Shown in pieces: positions 18,401-27,294 of a stretch of DNA of 64,000 bases; the first letter of the stretch is position 1; the number at the start of each line of letters is the position of its first letter. Source of the DNA: Limnothrix sp. FACHB-406 (GTDB taxonomy: Bacteria > Cyanobacteriota > Cyanobacteriia > CACIAM-69d). Below the pieces are notes generated by a model, which worked only from the letters and a program-made list of their open reading frames with translations, searched no databases and had not been told where the DNA came from. The DNA lies in contig NZ_JACJSP010000001.1 of assembly GCF_014698235.1 (NCBI RefSeq), forward strand, positions 186,001-250,000, given 5' to 3'. A program made the position numbers and the translations under genes.

Positions 18401-20178
18401 CGCGCAATCCCCTATTCCGCAGTGAATGCGCCCTGATTCCCCATCAAGGCAGATCCCGCACAGAAGTACATTTTGCGGGCTTCCCGCTGGTGGTGGAGGA
18501 TCGGCTGGTGGGTGCGTTGGCGCTCTATCGTGTGGAACCCTTCGCGGAAGCGGTGCAGGATGCCCTAGGTTGGTTGGCCAGCGCGATCGCCGTGGGGATT
18601 GACCGCGCCCAAGCCCGCCAGGAACTGACCACCCGCCGCGAGGCCCTGTTGTTTCAGTTGGCGGCCCAAATTCGCAACTCCCTGGATTTGGATACGGTGC
18701 TGGAATCGGCCGTCCAAGGCATCCGTAACCTGTTGGATACCGATCGCTGTCTTTTCGCTTGGTATATCACCGATGCAGGCGGCGGCATTCCGGCTTGGGA
18801 TGTGGTGAACGAGTCCCGCACCCCAGCCGTGCCCAGCGCCCTCGGCCCCTATCACCATATCCACGCCAGCTACTTCCTTCAGCAGTTGATGTGGAGCAAA
18901 TGTGTGCGGGCCGATGACGTGTCGCGTTTAGATAATCCCACCCTGCGGCAAATGATGGAGGATCGGGGCTATCGTTCCCTGCTGGCCTTACCGGTGCAGA
19001 CCCGTTCCGGGGCGATCGGGGTGATTGAATGTGGCCAAAGTGCCCAGGTGCGCACTTGGAGTGAGCGGGAAGTGGAGCTGTTGCGGGCTGTGACCGACCA
19101 GCTATCCACCGCGATCGACCAAGCGGAACTCTATGCCAAGGCCCAGGTCACCGCTGTGCAGGCCCAAGATCAAGCCAAACGCCTCAGCACTGCCCTCCAA
19201 GAGCTGAAAACCGCCCAAACTCAGCTCATTCAGAACGAAAAAATGTCCAGCCTGGGGCAAATGGTGGCTGGGATTGCCCATGAAATCAATAACCCCACCA
19301 CCTTCATCCATGGCAACCTGACCTATGCCCGCCGTTACACGCAAGAGTTGCTCTCGCTCATTCAGCACTACCGGGATAGCTATCCTGTGCCGACGGAAGC
19401 GGTGGCCAATTTCTCGCGGGACATTGACGTGGATTTCCTCTGTGATGATTTGCCCAAAACCCTGCAATCAATGCAGTTGGGAGCGGAACGAATTCGGCAA
19501 ATTGTCGCTTCCTTGCGGAATTTCTCGCGATTGGATCAGGCGGAAATGAAGCCGGTGAACATCCACGAGGGCATCGAAAATACGCTGCTGATTTTGCAAC
19601 ATCGCTTCAAAGCCAATAGCAATTTCCCTGGCATTGAAGTGGAAAAACACTATGGTGATTTGCCGCTGGTGGTTTGCTACGCGGGGCAATTGAACCAGGT
19701 GTTCATGAATGTGATTAGCAATGCGATCGATGCCTTGGAAGACCGTTACGGGCGATCGCGTAATTTGCGAGCCCAAGCCTTGCGATCGGCCCAGGTGGAA
19801 GAAGCCTCTCTCGTGGCCGGCAGCGGCAACAACAGCAAGGTTTGGATCACTGACAACCTTGAGGATCGCCCCATTGCAACCTCGATCGTGATGCCCAGGC
19901 TGACGATCACCACGGAATTGATGTCCGGAGAGTGGGTGCGGATTCTGATTGCCGACAATGGCAACGGCATGAGCGATGAAGTGCGCTCTAAGCTATTCGA
20001 TCCGTTCTTCACCACCAAGCCCGTGGGCCAAGGCACGGGGCTGGGCCTGTCCATTTCCTATCAAATTGTGGTGGAAAAACATCGCGGAACTCTTGATTGT
20101 CGGCCCGCAGAGGGGGGCGGCACGGAGTTCTTGATCGAAATCCCGATCGAACAGCCCGAGTGGAATGAGTCTACCTAA
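15487..20178 (+). CDS. CHASE4-HAMP-PAS3-GAF2 sensor histidine kinase
   Basis: 1563 residues, TTG start with a strong Shine-Dalgarno. Domains: membrane helix 7-24; CHASE4 sensor at about 55-200 (DYSEWDTTYSF); a Pro/Gln/Ser-rich insert at about 250-345; the rest of the sensor to 410; helix 419-440; HAMP to about 495; PAS at 505-615, 632-738 and 750-868; GAF at about 880-1040 and 1060-1215; coiled linker; phosphoacceptor H1265 in AGIAHEINNP; N box NQVFMNVISNAIDAL at 1403; and DNGNGM and GQGTGLGLS near 1490 and 1514. It should sense an external signal plus cytoplasmic cues and pass phosphate to an unlinked regulator, as it has no receiver domain. PAS1 and PAS3 are close copies even at the DNA level. 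The 3' end overlaps the convergent iron permease gene by 8 bp. Confidence 0.93.
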   Translation: MKLRLKTLVIVGLALLCLNLVMFTTSSNLLLDGYSQLERREVERDVQRAISVVMDNATDLDATARDYSEWDTTYSFVETHDPAYERSNFVDRTFDYLRLNALILLDRSGKPLLQQGYNLESRQRVPIPRSLWEHLQPGSPLLTHSSTTSAVHGLLQLPEGPMMVAARPIVTSEAEGPIRGTLLLGRFLAGPEIERVSRLTQLNLSLQSLHGIVQPSSAWAKLPASSGRRSLLPSALAKLPLVARSAPDITPAPQQSTAQQSTPQQSAPKPATSIPSIPERSKPERSEPERSKSSALAQPTEQTQPQSTRLSATPSESIQPESTQPQSPQSPKVARISAATMPPAVDDSRSNSRAEGPEVLRHRAVKALLLGTETVAIETLSDNRLASYALLDDLYGQPAWLVRVELDRAIYNRGLISLRYTLVLLVLGGLIFGAITLLLLERLVLARLMRLSEQVSAIGTSGNPTQRVEVMPGTDELSELAAILNATLDRLQVSQSAVCAAEAQYRSIFENAIEGIFQTTPDGRYLSANPALARIYGYSGPDVLLLALNATQNLYVNPNRRKEFVEQIRQKGSLANFESEVYRADGRRIWISESARAVYDEDGELLYYEGTVEDITERRRSEASLRTLKDRLEAILAAVPGTVSRVGRDLRYLEVNHHLAESFGRAPEEFIGQDIGFLGYGQEFREFVAEFFASPIQEATREVSRPVGDRIESYLVVAQKYNNDQAAFVLGIDITERKEAERAVREAEERFRSIFENAIEGIYQALPDGRYLSANPAMARLYGYESPTALIEAFDRMGGPPYVQIDRARELLNMLEASGSVSGFESEVYRADGQHIWISENASALLDDAGRLVCYEGTVEDITDRKRAQETLMERSRLSILEAEVGVALCQRGELSEILQTCAEMMAGQLDCNLARVWTVDLDPTYLTLQAQVNRNTNNALHLDIPLLDDALRDKISLSTPELSTVAAVARSRNPLFRSECALIPHQGRSRTEVHFAGFPLVVEDRLVGALALYRVEPFAEAVQDALGWLASAIAVGIDRAQARQELTTRREALLFQLAAQIRNSLDLDTVLESAVQGIRNLLDTDRCLFAWYITDAGGGIPAWDVVNESRTPAVPSALGPYHHIHASYFLQQLMWSKCVRADDVSRLDNPTLRQMMEDRGYRSLLALPVQTRSGAIGVIECGQSAQVRTWSEREVELLRAVTDQLSTAIDQAELYAKAQVTAVQAQDQAKRLSTALQELKTAQTQLIQNEKMSSLGQMVAGIAHEINNPTTFIHGNLTYARRYTQELLSLIQHYRDSYPVPTEAVANFSRDIDVDFLCDDLPKTLQSMQLGAERIRQIVASLRNFSRLDQAEMKPVNIHEGIENTLLILQHRFKANSNFPGIEVEKHYGDLPLVVCYAGQLNQVFMNVISNAIDALEDRYGRSRNLRAQALRSAQVEEASLVAGSGNNSKVWITDNLEDRPIATSIVMPRLTITTELMSGEWVRILIADNGNGMSDEVRSKLFDPFFTTKPVGQGTGLGLSISYQIVVEKHRGTLDCRPAEGGGTEFLIEIPIEQPEWNEST

Positions 20179-21892
20179 ACTCGCTGGGTAGGCGACGGGG
20201 GCGCGATCGGGAAATTTGCCAACTCAACAGCGCCACCGGCACAATCCCCACTGCCACAATCGCCAAAGCGGGCCCCGCCGCATCCACAATCCGTTCATCG
20301 GAGGCCAACTGATAGGCCCGTACGGCCAGGGTGTCGAAATTAAACGGGCGCACAATCAGCGTGGCCGGTAACTCCTTCACCGTATCCACAAACACCAACA
20401 GCAAGGCCGTCAACAGCCCCCCGCGCAGCATGGGCACATGGACGCGCCACAACACGGCCCCCGGCGACAATCCGGCAATTCTGGCCGCCCCATCCAGGTT
20501 GGGCACAATCCGATCGAGGCTGGCTTCAATTGGGTTCAGGGCCAGGGCTAAAAACCTGACCCAATAGGCAAAAATCAAGGCCCCGATCGTGCCGCTCAGC
20601 AACAACCCCGAAGATGCGGCTCCCGCTTCCGGGGCGATCGCCAAAGGTTGCGTCGCCAACTGTTGATCAACCCAACCCACCGAAATCAAAACGCCCACGG
20701 CGGCCACGGATCCGGGAATCGCATAGCCCAGCGCCATGAGTTTCAGCAGGAACCGCATCAGGGGCCCCGAAACTACCCGCACCCCATACACGGCAGCTCC
20801 GGCAATGATTGCCGCCGTGACCGCCGCCAAGCTAGCGACTACGGCGGTGTTGCGCACGTAGAGCAGGAAGCTGGGATCCAGAAGACTATTGGGATTGCGA
20901 ATTGCCATGCTGGCCAGCAGCAGGGCCGGCAACCCAAAGCCCAAAAGCAGCGGCAACCCACAAACCACCCAGGCCCCGATCGCCCGCAACCCACGGAGGG
21001 AGTAGGGTGCTTGCACCGCATAGGCCCCGCCCGATCGATAGCCAGCCCCACCGCGCGATCGTTGCTCCACCCACACCAACAACAACACCGCCCCCAACAG
21101 CAGGGCCGACAGTTGACAGGCCGCCGGGCGATCGCCCATGGCAAACCAGGTTCGATAAATACCCACCGCAAAGGTGTTAACGCTAAAAAATTCCACTGTG
21201 CCGTAATCGCCCAGGGCTTCCATCATCACCAAGGCAGCCCCTCCGGCGATCGCGGGCCGGGCCATGGGCAAAGCCACCCGCCAAAACCCCTGCCAGGGAT
21301 TCAGTCCCAAGGTGCGGCCCGCCTCCAGCAGGCTGGCTGCTCCCTCCAGAAAGGCCACCCGCGCCAGCATATAAACGTAGGGATAGAGCACTAGGCCCAT
21401 CATCAAAATGGCCCCGGGCAGCGATCGAATGGGGGGAAACCAATATTCACCGAATTTCCAGCCCGTGAGCGATCGCACCCAAGACTGAATGGGCCCATAA
21501 AAGTCCAGCAAATCCGTGTAGACATAAGCCAACAGATAGGCCGGGAAGGCCAAGGGCAACAGCAACAGCCATTCAAACCATCGCCGCCCGGGAAACTGAG
21601 TGGCCACCACCAGCCAAGCCGTCGCCACCCCCAGACCGATCGCCAGGCCCGCCGTCCCCACCGCCAGCCCCACCGAAGCCGACACATATTCCCCCAACAC
21701 AGTGCGGGTGAGGTGGTTCCAGGTTTGGCCGCTGGCGCTCAGGGCGGCTGCAATTGAGGCCAGGAGCGGCACGCCCACCGCCACCGCCGCCAACACCGTT
21801 GCACAGATCCACAACCCTTCCGTGAAGCTGAAGGGGCGCAAACGGAAGCGATTAAAGTTCAGCGGCGGCCAGCGGCGATCGGCGACGGTCAT
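20171..21892 (-). CDS. futB: Iron(III) ABC transporter permease FutB/FbpB-type
   Basis: 573 residues, a fused-permease protein with two binding-protein-dependent transport domains, about twelve membrane helices in all. Each half carries an EAA-type loop: EAGRTLGLNPWQGFWRVALPMARPAI in the first and DGAARIAGLSPGAVLWRVHVPML in the second. This two-domain layout is that of the FbpB/FutB ferric-iron permeases; thiamine and putrescine systems are more distant relatives. It would work with a periplasmic ferric-binding protein (FutA) and ATPase (FutC), neither of which is in the window. Its stop overlaps the stop region of the convergent histidine kinase by 8 bp. No Fur box was identified upstream. 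Confidence 0.88.
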   Translation of the reverse strand: MTVADRRWPPLNFNRFRLRPFSFTEGLWICATVLAAVAVGVPLLASIAAALSASGQTWNHLTRTVLGEYVSASVGLAVGTAGLAIGLGVATAWLVVATQFPGRRWFEWLLLLPLAFPAYLLAYVYTDLLDFYGPIQSWVRSLTGWKFGEYWFPPIRSLPGAILMMGLVLYPYVYMLARVAFLEGAASLLEAGRTLGLNPWQGFWRVALPMARPAIAGGAALVMMEALGDYGTVEFFSVNTFAVGIYRTWFAMGDRPAACQLSALLLGAVLLLVWVEQRSRGGAGYRSGGAYAVQAPYSLRGLRAIGAWVVCGLPLLLGFGLPALLLASMAIRNPNSLLDPSFLLYVRNTAVVASLAAVTAAIIAGAAVYGVRVVSGPLMRFLLKLMALGYAIPGSVAAVGVLISVGWVDQQLATQPLAIAPEAGAASSGLLLSGTIGALIFAYWVRFLALALNPIEASLDRIVPNLDGAARIAGLSPGAVLWRVHVPMLRGGLLTALLLVFVDTVKELPATLIVRPFNFDTLAVRAYQLASDERIVDAAGPALAIVAVGIVPVALLSWQISRSRPRRLPSEFR

Positions 21893-22571
21893 GCCAAAAA
21901 CCTGAGAATAACTTGCAATAAACCAGAAGCCATCCTACCATTGCACGCCAATTGCATTAGGTTGCATCGATCACGGGGGCTGGGTGGGGAGACCCCATCC
22001 CAACGACCAAATTGATCGCCCAAATTTTTCCAATAGTTCAGGATTTGCTGACGAACAGCCGAAGCGGCGATCCCCAAACCAGAATCGGGAAAAAGCTAGT
22101 GGTGATGGGAGTTTTCGGATGGTGAAGAGCCGGCTTAGGCGGGGATCGCCAGCCAGTTGATCCAGCTAGGCCACTGGCCGAGGTCTGATATTCTTGAGGG
22201 CAATTTGTGCTGATGGGCCATCACGAGCCTGATGACCTCAGATTTGCTGAGGGTTAGCGCCATGCGGCCAAGGCCGTTGGACGATCGCCGCGACTCACAC
22301 CCGTTTTTGCGATCGCCCTAGTCGCTAAGTCCTCGGAGTTGCCATCCGAGTCAATGGGCTTGTCCTGAGTGCGATCGATTTCTGGGGTCACTGACCCGGC
22401 TCGATCGCGCCGTTCCTCTCCCAACGCCCAAGGGTACAGCCGTTGAACACGGCCGCCCATCACCGGTTGGATCCTTGTGGAACTGGTTCAGGTGTCCCGT
22501 CCCAATCCTGAGGATTGGATTGACTGTCAGGGATGTGCAGAACGGTCGTGCCTTTAAGGGAAATCCAACAG
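21893..22571. other. Intergenic region, no gene seen
   Basis: About 680 bp between the divergent permease and peptidase genes, long enough for two promoters. A likely ribosome binding site (AAGGGA near 22555) precedes the peptidase start. No ORF, hairpin or repeat of note was found. Confidence 0.45.
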
Positions 22572-23816
22572 ATGTCTGAGCAACCCCGATGGATCGCTGG
22601 TTTGGCTGGTTTGGGTTTGGCGTTGGGTGGTGGTTTGCTGACTGAACCAGCCCTGGCCAACTCCCAAGCAGCCACAACCGCTGAACCGGCTAGCGCTTCA
22701 CAAACCGAGGCGATCGCGCCGCCACCAGCCCCCGCGCCTAACCCCTCAACGGATCCCGCGCGCGCGCCAAAACCGCTGTCTAAAACGCTGAATCCAGCTT
22801 CTGCAACGGAGTTGGTTCCCGGAACCACCGTCACCCGTAAACCGGGGATCGAGACCGAGTTGATCGAACCGGACTCGATCGAACCGGACTCGATCGAACC
22901 GGAAACCGCCAAGCAGGAACCGATCGAAACCGTGGAAGGCAAATCCCTGCTAGCCCAAACGCCTCGGGTTTGCAGCAACCAACTGGCCGGAGCCTTAAGC
23001 CGCATTATTGATGCGCCTGCTTTTCGATCGGCCCGCTGGGGGATTCGGGTAGAAACCCTGGCCGGGAACAACGTCCTGTTCGATCGCAACGGCATCCAAG
23101 CGTTGATTCCCGCCTCCAACATGAAATTGTTTGTGACGGCGGCGGCCCTGCAACTCTATGACGGTCAAACCCCGCTCAAGAACTCCAACCTGGGCACGTT
23201 GGTGCGCACCATCAACGTCAACAGCAACAATGGCTACGCCGATTCTCTGTTTCGATCGATTGGTGGCTCCGGGGCCGTGCAACGGGCCTTGGCTCCCTTG
23301 GGCGTTAATCGTGGCGAATATCGCATGAGTGACGGGTCTGGCCTCTCTCGCAGCAATGCTGTGCAGCCCCGTGCCTTTGTCCATTTATTGGAATCCATGA
23401 CCGAAGCTAAGGGAAGCGACATCTTCCGCAGTTCCCTCCCGATCGCGGGTCAAACCGGCACGCTGCGCCGTCGTTTCCGCAACACACCGGTCCAAGGTCG
23501 TGTTTCCGCCAAAACCGGCACGCTCCGGGGAGTCCGGGCCCTATCGGGCTACATGGAACACCCGCTTTACAACACCTTGGTTTTTAGCGTGTTGGTCAAT
23601 CAACCGGGCCAAGATGGCGACACCTTGGTTTCAGCGGTCGATCGAGTGGTGTTGACCCTCGCTCAGATGCGGCCCTGTGATGGGTGGGACACCGAAGCCA
23701 ACCCCATGCTGGATCAGCCTACCGAACCCGACGGCACATTGCGGCCCCTGCTGCCTTGGTGGCGACCGGGTGTGCCCCGGCCCAATGCCCCCAGTTCATC
23801 GGAACTCACCCCCTAA
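22572..23816 (+). CDS. D-alanyl-D-alanine carboxypeptidase, PBP4/DacB family (compact form)
   Basis: About 414 residues from the ATG at 22572, chosen because an AAGGGA lies about 11 nt before it and a signal peptide follows at once (IAGLAGLGLALGGGLLTEPALA). A Pro/Ala-rich linker comes next, with a 15-bp duplicated stretch giving EPDSIEPDSIEPE. The peptidase S13 motifs are readable: SxxK as SNMK at about 182-185, SxN as SNN at about 218-220, the family DGSGLSRSN, and KTG in SAKTGTL. It should trim or cleave peptidoglycan peptides in the periplasm. Only about 36 residues separate SxxK from SxN, against over 200 in E. coli PBP4, so the large accessory domains are absent. A terminator follows directly. 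Confidence 0.88.
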   Translation: MSEQPRWIAGLAGLGLALGGGLLTEPALANSQAATTAEPASASQTEAIAPPPAPAPNPSTDPARAPKPLSKTLNPASATELVPGTTVTRKPGIETELIEPDSIEPDSIEPETAKQEPIETVEGKSLLAQTPRVCSNQLAGALSRIIDAPAFRSARWGIRVETLAGNNVLFDRNGIQALIPASNMKLFVTAAALQLYDGQTPLKNSNLGTLVRTINVNSNNGYADSLFRSIGGSGAVQRALAPLGVNRGEYRMSDGSGLSRSNAVQPRAFVHLLESMTEAKGSDIFRSSLPIAGQTGTLRRRFRNTPVQGRVSAKTGTLRGVRALSGYMEHPLYNTLVFSVLVNQPGQDGDTLVSAVDRVVLTLAQMRPCDGWDTEANPMLDQPTEPDGTLRPLLPWWRPGVPRPNAPSSSELTP

Positions 23817-23826
23817 GTAAAAAAAC

Positions 23827-23866
23827 AGCCCTGGGCCTGGCGAAACCAGCTCGGGGCTTTCCTTTG
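23827..23866 (+). terminator. Terminator after the PBP4-type gene
   Basis: A hairpin of AGCCC..CTGG against CCAG..GGGCT with a short CGAAA loop, followed by TTTCCTTT, starts about 10 bp after the stop at 23816. Confidence 0.7.
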
Positions 23867-23929
23867 CCAACAAAAGTTGAACAATTTAACAATCGAACAA
23901 TGGTTAGGGGGTTGAGCCTGAGAGTTGGA

Positions 23930-23981
23930 ATTTGCGCCTAGAATTTGCGCCTAGAGTTTGCGCCTAGAATTTGCGCCGAAA
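23930..23981. repeat. 13-bp tandem repeat, 4 units
   Basis: Four adjacent 13-bp units: ATTTGCGCCTAGA twice, GTTTGCGCCTAGA, then ATTTGCGCCGAAA. The array ends one base before the stop codon of the HU gene, so it forms the start of that gene's 3' untranslated RNA. Confidence 0.9.
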
Positions 23982-23982
23982 A

Positions 23983-24258
23983 TTAAGGAGCAACCGACTC
24001 CTTGAACTGTTTGCCCGCTGAAAAGGCCGGAACCTTGGTGGCGGGGATTTTCAGTTTCGTGCCGGTCTTCGGGTTGCGACCCTCGCGGGCCTGGCGCTCG
24101 CGGCGCTCAAACGTACCAAACCCCACCAGGGTCACCTTTTCGCCCTCAGCCACGGCATCCATGATCACTTCAATGGCAGCGGTCAAGATGGCATCTGCTT
24201 CCTTTTTGGTGGTATTGACCTTTGCTGCAATTTGGTCAATCAGTTCGCCCTTGTTCAT
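23983..24258 (-). CDS. hup: HU-type nucleoid DNA-binding protein
   Basis: 91 residues, the usual HU length. It forms a dimer that bends DNA and compacts the nucleoid. Seen: the N-terminal MNKGELIDQIAAKVNTTKKEAD helix pair, the saddle core VTLVGFGTFERRERQAREGRNPKTG, and the DNA-binding arm ending IPATKVPAFSAGKQFKE. The KIPATKVPAF arm with its proline points to HU rather than IHF, and cyanobacteria normally have only HU. It is divergent from proA across a 460-bp gap. Its 3' end abuts a 13-bp tandem repeat. Confidence 0.97.
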   Translation of the reverse strand: MNKGELIDQIAAKVNTTKKEADAILTAAIEVIMDAVAEGEKVTLVGFGTFERRERQAREGRNPKTGTKLKIPATKVPAFSAGKQFKESVAP

Positions 24259-24718
24259 GGAAACGCCTCAAGTTCGGTATTTCCAGCGATTCTAGCCCGA
24301 CAATTTTCGATGTGAAGTGAAAGTTTTGTAGCAACTTCGCGGGTTTGAGCCAGTTCCAGGGCAGCGCGTGATCCGCTGGCAGTCCGTTAAATCGCGGTTG
24401 ACAATGGCGAAAGCCTTTATTTCACAAGCCTTTCTCGGTTCTGCGGGCCTGAGTAACGATTAGACATTAAGGATCAAAAATCGTTGCGATCGCCCGCCTA
24501 GATACCTTTTGCCCCCCTGAGACCCGGTTTGGGTGTTGTTACAAAATTTTATAAACCCTCTTCATAAACCCTCCCGATCGGGATGTATTGTCACCCCATC
24601 AACCTTCAGACCCCACCAACCAACCTCGCCCGATCCCAAGCGGAGTCATGGCCCATAGGATGGGCCGTCCTTGCCTATACTGTCTTCTACCCCTTTTGCT
24701 CCCTGTGCTCTTGCAATC
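24259..24718. other. Intergenic region between hup and proA
   Basis: 460 bp divergent region. The AT-rich tracts near 24540-24590 (ACAAAATTTTATAAACC and a repeated CATAAACCCTC) are plausible promoter DNA. I cannot fix a complete promoter, and no gene is seen. Confidence 0.45.
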
Positions 24719-26032
24719 ATGACTGTTGCCTCATCTGCACCCACGTTGGTTGATCTTGCGCGCCAAACCCGCCAGGCGGCCCGAGCTTTGGCGCTGCTGC
24801 CGACGGCCGATCGGCGGGCGGCCTTGGAAGCGGTGGCCCAATCTTTGAGCGATCGGGCGGCAGCGATTGTGGCGGCCAATGAAGCAGATTGCGCGGCGGC
24901 CCAAGCGGAGGGAATTTCTTCGGCACTTTATGGCCGGCTGAAGCTGGACGGGGTGAAGCTGGCGGGGGCGATCGCTGGGGTGCGCGACTTAGCCCAGTTG
25001 CCGGATCCCTTGGGCGATCGGCAAATTCACCGGGAACTGGATCAAGGGCTGGTTTTGGAGCGGGTGACCTGTCCGCTGGGGGTGTTGGGGGTGATTTTTG
25101 AAGCTCGCCCCGATGCGGTGGTGCAAATTGCGGCCCTGGCGATCGCCTCAGGGAATGGGGTGATCCTGAAAGGGGGCAAAGAGGCGGTGCGCTCCTGCCA
25201 AGCGCTGATTGAGGCGATTCACGGGGGCTTAGCTAATTCGGCGGTGGATCCGGCGGCCGTGCGGCTGTTAACCACACGGGAGGAAACCCTGGAACTGCTG
25301 CGACTCGATCGCTATGTGGATTTGATTATTCCCCGAGGATCCAACGCCTTTGTGCAGTTTGTGCAAAACAACACGCGAATTCCGGTGTTGGGCCATGCGG
25401 ACGGCATTTGCCATCTCTATGTGGATGAGGCCGCGGATTTAACCAAAGCAGTGCCGATCGCGGTGGATGCCAAAACCCAATACCCTTCCGCTTGCAATGC
25501 GATCGAGACCCTGTTGGTTCACCGGGCGATCGCCCCGCAGGGGGTGCCGGAGCTGGCCCGGGCCCTGGTGGCCAAGGGGGTGGAATTGCGCGGGGATGCG
25601 CCCACCTGTGAGCTGTTGCAAGGCATTTGCGAGATCACCCCGGCGACGGAAACGGATTGGGCGACGGAATATAGCGATTTGATTTTGTCGATCAAACTGG
25701 TGGCGGACTTGGACGAGGCGATCGACCACATCACCACCTATGGATCGGGCCATACGGAAGCCATTGTGACGGAAGACGATGCCGCCGCCGATCGCTTCCT
25801 GGCCGAAGTGGACGCGGCCGGAGTCTATCGCAACTGCTCCACGCGCTTTGCCGATGGCTTCCGCTACGGATTCGGGGCTGAGGTGGGGATTAGCACCAAT
25901 CGCCTCCCACCGCGTGGCCCCGTTGGGCTAGAAGGTCTAGTGACCTATAAGTACCGCCTAACGGGCCAGGGGCATGTGGCGGCCACCTATGCCGGAGCCG
26001 ATGCTAAACCCTTTACCCATCGGGACTTGTAG
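24719..26032 (+). CDS. proA: Gamma-glutamyl phosphate reductase
   Basis: 437 residues from the ATG at 24719; the frame extends 16 codons upstream but those residues are not family-like. It reduces gamma-glutamyl phosphate to glutamate semialdehyde with NADPH, the second step of proline synthesis. Seen: the aldehyde-dehydrogenase-type fold with [40 protein letters not shown], and the catalytic cysteine C259 in [13 protein letters not shown], then the family C-terminal [16 protein letters not shown]. proB is not adjacent. It stands alone, with divergent hup upstream. Confidence 0.96.
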   Translation: MTVASSAPTLVDLARQTRQAARALALLPTADRRAALEAVAQSLSDRAAAIVAANEADCAAAQAEGISSALYGRLKLDGVKLAGAIAGVRDLAQLPDPLGDRQIHRELDQGLVLERVTCPLGVLGVIFEARPDAVVQIAALAIASGNGVILKGGKEAVRSCQALIEAIHGGLANSAVDPAAVRLLTTREETLELLRLDRYVDLIIPRGSNAFVQFVQNNTRIPVLGHADGICHLYVDEAADLTKAVPIAVDAKTQYPSACNAIETLLVHRAIAPQGVPELARALVAKGVELRGDAPTCELLQGICEITPATETDWATEYSDLILSIKLVADLDEAIDHITTYGSGHTEAIVTEDDAAADRFLAEVDAAGVYRNCSTRFADGFRYGFGAEVGISTNRLPPRGPVGLEGLVTYKYRLTGQGHVAATYAGADAKPFTHRDL

Positions 26033-26240
26033 CCTGCGGGTTGCTCAGCGGCATCACCGCATGGGGGCAAAATCTTGCTTGATCGAGGGGCGATCGATGC
26101 TCCCCAAAATGGTCAATTGAGCGATCGATCCAAATCCTAGGCGATCGCTCGATCGCTCGACCAGAATGGGAGCAACTCCTGCAAACCTGCCTCCTTCGCT
26201 CTATCAACAGCGCGGGGATGCATCTTCAGGATGAATCACC

Positions 26241-27137
26241 ATGCTTGCTGTGTTGCAGATTTTCCCTATGGATCAGTCCCTTTTCGGTCTTCGGACTCGC
26301 TCGGCCCACCTGGCTCGGCGTTATGGCCAAGCAATGCTGTTGACGGTGGCCCTGGTGGCCGGTGGGTTGGCAATGGGGGCAACGGCCCAACCGGCCGCGG
26401 CCGCTGAAGCCAACTGCCGTGTGGTCACCACCAACGGCTCACCCTTGAATATTCGCAGCCGCGCCGACAGTAACGCCTCCATTGTGGGCACGATCGCCAA
26501 GGGTCGCACCCTGAACGTGATTGGCGGCCCTCAAAATGGTTGGGTACAGGTTCGCGCCACCGTACCCACCGCCAACGGTTCGCGCACCGTTGAAGGTTGG
26601 GTGGCCAGCAGTTTTCTGCGGCCCTGTGCAGTGGCCACGCCGCCCCGCACTTGCCGAATGGTGGCCACGAGCGATCGCCCCTTGAATATTCGCAGCCGGG
26701 CCGATGACGACGCGCCCATCTTGGGTACGATCGCCAAGGGTCGCACCCTGGAAGTCACAGGCAGCGCCCGCAATGGCTGGGTTCCTGTGCGGGCCACGGT
26801 CATCACGGGCAATGGCTCGCGCACGGTGGAAGGTTGGGCTGCGGCCGCGTTCCTGCGTCCTTGCACCACGGCCCAAAATCCCCAAAATCCGATCAAGCCG
26901 GAATTGTGCCGTCGAGTGGTCTATGGCGAAGGCCTGTCGGTTCATGCCAACCCCGACCTAACCAGTCCCCGGCGCGGCGGTGTGGCGGCCGGGAGTGAAG
27001 TGCAGTTGTTAAATCGGGAGTCCACCACGGCCGGGGGCGCGGTGTGGATGCAAATTAATCAGCCGGTTCAGGGATGGATTCCTGTGCGATCGCTCAACCG
27101 GCCGACAGATCAACTGAATGTGCTGAATTGCCTTTAA
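26241..27137 (+). CDS. Secreted protein with three SH3b repeats
   Basis: 298 residues, with a signal peptide (LLTVALVAGGLAMGATAQPAAAA) ending near residue 55. Three bacterial SH3 repeats follow at about 59-130, 137-207 and 222-295, each with the GSPLNIRSRAD / RPLNIRSRAD type core and an NGWVxVRA strand. Each repeat opens with a cysteine (NCRVV, TCRMV, LCRRV) and closes with one (LRPC, LRPC, LNCL), so a disulfide could close each domain. Repeats 1 and 2 are close copies in DNA too, pointing to a recent duplication. Such proteins usually bind the cell wall or partners in the periplasm. The function is unknown. The start could be the ATG at 26241 or 26268. Confidence 0.78.
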   Translation: MLAVLQIFPMDQSLFGLRTRSAHLARRYGQAMLLTVALVAGGLAMGATAQPAAAAEANCRVVTTNGSPLNIRSRADSNASIVGTIAKGRTLNVIGGPQNGWVQVRATVPTANGSRTVEGWVASSFLRPCAVATPPRTCRMVATSDRPLNIRSRADDDAPILGTIAKGRTLEVTGSARNGWVPVRATVITGNGSRTVEGWAAAAFLRPCTTAQNPQNPIKPELCRRVVYGEGLSVHANPDLTSPRRGGVAAGSEVQLLNRESTTAGGAVWMQINQPVQGWIPVRSLNRPTDQLNVLNCL

Positions 27138-27294
27138 GCTCCATCCCGACGATCGGGGAAGTTGGGTCGCAAGGAAGATCGACCGTCTGAGACAATCGGC
27201 TAGCTGATGCAACCCATTCACCAGCCCGTTGGCCCATCCTGTTCATCACCCTGCTGGATTTGCGCCCCATGGGGCTGCCCCAATCGCACCAATC

